A stretch of DNA of 41,982 bases from Ectocarpus siliculosus (taxonomy: Eukaryota > Sar > Phaeophyceae > Ectocarpales > Ectocarpaceae), in contig FN649739.1 of NCBI GenBank assembly GCA_000310025.1, forward strand, positions 2,378,571-2,420,552, in the 5' to 3' direction. The position numbers and the translations under genes were made by a program. The notes beneath the pieces are model-generated. The model did not search any database, was not told the DNA's origin, and saw only the letters and a program-made list of their open reading frames with translations. How positions within the stretch are numbered: the stretch's first letter is position 1; every line of letters begins with the position of its first letter. Below, piece by piece: positions 39,401 through 41,982 of the stretch.

Positions 39401-39529
39401 CAGGGTATACCCTGGTCGAAAAGCGACACACCTGGGTACACAGTCATTAACAGCAGTACATGCACTCATATCATTGGTCAGCGCCCGAATTCACCCCGGT
39501 GCGTCCGAAAAGGCGCAGGGTATACCCTG
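39401..39529. repeat. Pair of identical 14-bp palindromes
   Basis: CAGGGTATACCCTG occurs at 39401-39414 and 39516-39529, about 100 bp apart. Each is a perfect palindrome, so they could be the ends of a small inserted element or a dimeric protein-binding site. Confidence 0.7.
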
Positions 39530-40527
39530 CCGTGACTACTTTTCTCAACAACTGTACACTGTTTTCGGAAATGTACCCTGACCTGACGGGAAAAGAGACC
39601 CTTTCATCAACCCTATATACCTGTCGCTCGGCCTACTACGTCGTTGAAGGAGTCAACGAAAACAACGACGAACAACAAGCAACACACAACAAGAGAGACA
39701 CACCCGATGGTTTTCAAACCATCATCATGTACTTCCAAGGTATATATTATGTGTGTGTCTTGTGTGTGTGTTGGGGGAAAAATTGGAACGGCAATCATTC
39801 ACAAAATACAAAATGATGACCACAGATGTGGAAGGTTGTGTTGTACAACCTGGTATTTTGTCACAACGGTTAGAAAGATCAAAGGGGGCACCGTAGGTAA
39901 AAGAGAATTGATAGGTAGGCATGTGTAACGGAAAGAAAAGAAAAAGAAAGAGATGCACCTTGCTCACAACAGAAGAAACATCTGAACGAAAGAGCAAGAC
40001 AACAAACAAACAAGAGGAGGAGTAGAAGAGAGACAGAGGAGGAAGAAGAAGGAAGCGAGTGTACGGAAGGGAGGAGACAGACAGAGAAAGAGAGCAAGAG
40101 CATCGTCGGTTCGTTTTTTTCAACGTCGGCCGACCCGGCGCTTGAGCGCGGGGGCCGGGATCCTGCTGCCGAGCGCGGGGTCCCATGCCGAATACGGTAA
40201 GGCTTGGGACGTTGACACCGATGCGGCGCCGCGACGAGGAGCAGGAAGAGCAAGGCGGATGGCGGGGCCAAGGAAGGGGAGAGGACGGGGGCTCGCCGCA
40301 GAGGGGCGGAGGTGAGAGGATGAGGTCGTTGAGCCAGGGTGAGCGACGGGTGACCAGTGTAGAAGGCATGGAGACTTTGAGGATTGAGTCACGCCTATCG
40401 CCGTCCGCGTATTCAGGGGGGAGAGCGCGCCACTCAAGACCTAGGCAGACGCGTTCCAATTCACCAATGGTAGCTAGGCGCGACCAGTCTACTTACGTCA
40501 GCCGCCGGGGTCCGTCACGTACGCAGC
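39530..40527. other. Spacer with competing open frames
   Basis: Open frames exist on both strands: minus 39725-40459 (244 codons, including LERVCLGLEWRALPPEYADG-like text) and plus 40185-40709 (174 codons, Arg/Gly-rich). Neither matches a family I recognise and they overlap each other, so at most one is real. A purine-rich stretch (39920-40110) has simple AG/GA composition. Confidence 0.35.
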
Positions 40528-41160
40528 ATGTCCTGTCCTCACAAGGCCACCGCAATGATTCCCGCGCGCACGGCGGGAGTTCGTATGGTAGGGGAGCGGG
40601 GGGGGGGGGGGGATGGACACGTGGGGGGTGCCGGGATCGGCGCGGACGGACCAGTGCACTATGGGCCGCAAGGGGAAGAGATGGGAGCAGCGGGAGGAGG
40701 GCGCAGTAGGCCAGGTGGGGAGGTCGGGCAGCCGCAGCACTATCATCAACCAGAACAGCAGCAGCAGCAGCAGCAGCAGCACCAACAGCACCAGCAGCAG
40801 TGGCAGCAACATCAGCAGATGCCACAGCAGCAGCAACAGCACCAGCAGAGACCGCAATACCAGGGACAACAGCAGCAGCCGCAGAAGCAGCACCTGGAGA
40901 CGCCGCCGCCCCCCCCGCCACGGCGGCAGGCGCAAGGGGCCATGAATCAGGAAGGCGTCGGCGGTGCGGTGGATGCGCCGGCGGCCGGCGCGCCGGGGGG
41001 GTGGGGGGGCAACGGGCAACAAGGGGGGGGGGGGTGTACTCATAGTCGTGCATGCCGTAGTCGTTTGACCATTGACCTCGCATCCCTACAAAGCCGGGAC
41101 GGGGCACGCCGGGTTCTCACCGGACCAGGCTCTCACATCACCAAGCGCGAAGCGCCGTGA
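40528..41160 (+). CDS. Glutamine-rich hypothetical protein or exon
   Basis: A 210-codon open frame. Its N-terminal third is Gly-rich. A middle part (roughly residues 70-120) is made of Q runs broken by H, W, M and P, followed by a Pro run and a Gly/Ala-rich end. The polyQ arises from varied CAG/CAA codons. On the opposite strand the same bases give Ala/Leu runs, which is less convincing. No domain was recognised. It could be part of one larger Q-rich gene with the frame at 41669-41982, or simple repeat expansion. The last 30 codons overlap the dispersed repeat at 41047-41131, so the true 3' boundary is doubtful. Confidence 0.35.
   Translation: MSCPHKATAMIPARTAGVRMVGERGGGGDGHVGGAGIGADGPVHYGPQGEEMGAAGGGRSRPGGEVGQPQHYHQPEQQQQQQQQHQQHQQQWQQHQQMPQQQQQHQQRPQYQGQQQQPQKQHLETPPPPPPRRQAQGAMNQEGVGGAVDAPAAGAPGGWGGNGQQGGGGCTHSRACRSRLTIDLASLQSRDGARRVLTGPGSHITKREAP
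41047..41131. repeat. Dispersed repeat related to 29608-29697
   Basis: Same orientation as its partner. Conserved blocks include GTAGTCG, GACCAT, CGCATCCCTAC, GCCGGGACGGGG and CCAGGCT. See the 29608 entry for the shared minus-strand peptide. Confidence 0.7.
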
Positions 41161-41500
41161 GGTATTTGGCGAGTCGCATGAAGGGTGAGCTGCATCCTGC
41201 TAAGGGTGTTCGGCATCTTGTGCTTACTTCCTTGCGTACGGATGACAGCTACGTATGACTTAATTTATTTTCTGGTGCTTTCACTTCCAGAGACAGTTGT
41301 AAGCACTGTGTAACTGCCTCGAGGAAGCTTGACCATTTTAACACAACGTGGTGCGATCATCCCCCGTTGCGCGGAGTGAGGGTTCTCCACCCCGCACAAC
41401 ATGATCTACTCGACCACCATTATGGTTACCGCCAAAAAAAAAACCGAGGTAAAAAAAAAAAACGGTAACCTGGTTGCCAAGTTCACGAAGTGAATTGGCT
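41161..41500. other. Spacer, nothing recognised
   Basis: It includes two A runs around 41433-41462. No gene or RNA was recognised. Confidence 0.4.
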
Positions 41501-41632
41501 TGTTTTACAACGTCGTTGCCAAGCGACGAAAACCCAATCCCGATGGCAAACACGGAGTGGGGGGTTTGTTTTACAACGTCGTTGCCAAGCGACGAAAACC
41601 CAAACCCCGATGGCAAACACCGGGGGGGGGTG
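41501..41632. repeat. Tandem duplication, 2 x 66 bp
   Basis: Units start at 41501 and 41567 with TGTTTTACAACGTCGTTGCC, followed by AAGCGACGAAAACCCAA and CCCGATGGCAAACAC. The two differ at only a few positions. The preceding CTGGTTGCCAAG (41470-41481) resembles part of the unit. Confidence 0.92.
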
Positions 41633-41668
41633 GAGGGCCGCCGCAGCAATCGCAACAAGGGCCGGTAG

Positions 41669-41872
41669 GGGAGTTCGGGACCACAGGGGGGCGGGGTAGC
41701 CGCTGGGGAGGCGTCGGTGGCGGGACGGGGGCAGGCCACCGCTGCCGGGGTGGAGCGGGCGGTGGCCGAGGCCATGCAGCGAGGGTATCGCGACTTTCTC
41801 CGCACCCAGCAGCAGCAACAGGAACAGTACACACAGCAGTACATGGTGCAGCAGAACCTGCTATTCCAGCAG

Positions 41873-41906
<34 letters not shown>

Positions 41907-41982
41907 GGCCGGCGCAACCGGTGCCCCCCACGGGGACGGGGTACCTATGGAACACCGGGTTGGGAGGGGGGGGGGGAGTGGG
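41669..41982 (+). CDS. Glutamine-rich open frame running off the right edge
   Basis: Open without a stop from 41669 to the window end; an internal ATG lies at 41774. The peptide includes GVERAVAEAMQRGYRDFLRT, then a Q-rich helix-like segment (QEQYTQQYMVQQNLLF) and a polyQ run, then Pro-rich sequence. The heptad-compatible composition suggests a coiled coil. No family was recognised. It is incomplete on the right and its upstream boundary is unknown; it may be an exon of the same gene as 40528-41160. Confidence 0.4.

Overview
This looks like nuclear DNA of a photosynthetic stramenopile, most likely a brown alga of the Ectocarpus type. That is inferred from intron-dense genes with 0.3-1.9 kb introns, algal-type ammonium transporters, CAG/CAA-rich tracts, tRNA-headed SINEs, pogo-like DNA transposons and a 100-N scaffold gap. 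There are no operons, Shine-Dalgarno sites or prokaryotic gene spacing.

Layout. (1) 1.9-7.3 kb, minus: a Rab18/RabC-type small GTPase in at least five exons. Its 3' end lies beyond the left edge, and its introns hold two MITEs, a SINE, a long perfect-looking palindrome and a CAA/CAG tract. (2) 7.8-14.8 kb, plus: a head-to-head neighbour, the succinate dehydrogenase assembly factor SDHAF2/Sdh5. Exon 1 encodes a mitochondrial presequence, and intron 1 carries a complete 2.5-kb pogo-like transposon with a decayed transposase. Intron 2 contains an N gap followed by about 450 bases of very poor sequence that is a garbled second copy of the sequence before the gap. (3) 17.2-22.3 kb, minus: a complete six-exon ammonium transporter (AMT copy 1, 467 aa). 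(4) 22.3-28.2 kb: a repeat-rich spacer with a TIR element, a degenerate tandem array and a 5'-truncated SINE. (5) 28.3-35.3 kb, minus: a second AMT paralogue with eight recognisable exons. It has three introns that copy 1 lacks, one GC-AG intron, a one-base frameshift and no recognisable first exon. (6) 35.3-42.0 kb: repeat-rich DNA with an inverted SINE and small hairpin repeats, and at the right edge plus-strand glutamine-rich open frames of unknown function.

Functionally the window holds a vesicle-traffic GTPase, a mitochondrial complex II assembly factor and a tandem pair for ammonium uptake. They are unrelated apart from proximity; only the Rab/SDHAF2 pair (shared 518-bp promoter interval) and the AMT pair (tandem duplication) suggest a structural relationship. 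I found no CRISPR, operon-like defence cluster or other clearly new system. The most interesting signals are the AMT intron differences, the modular SINE tails, the intronic palindromes and the assembly artefact.
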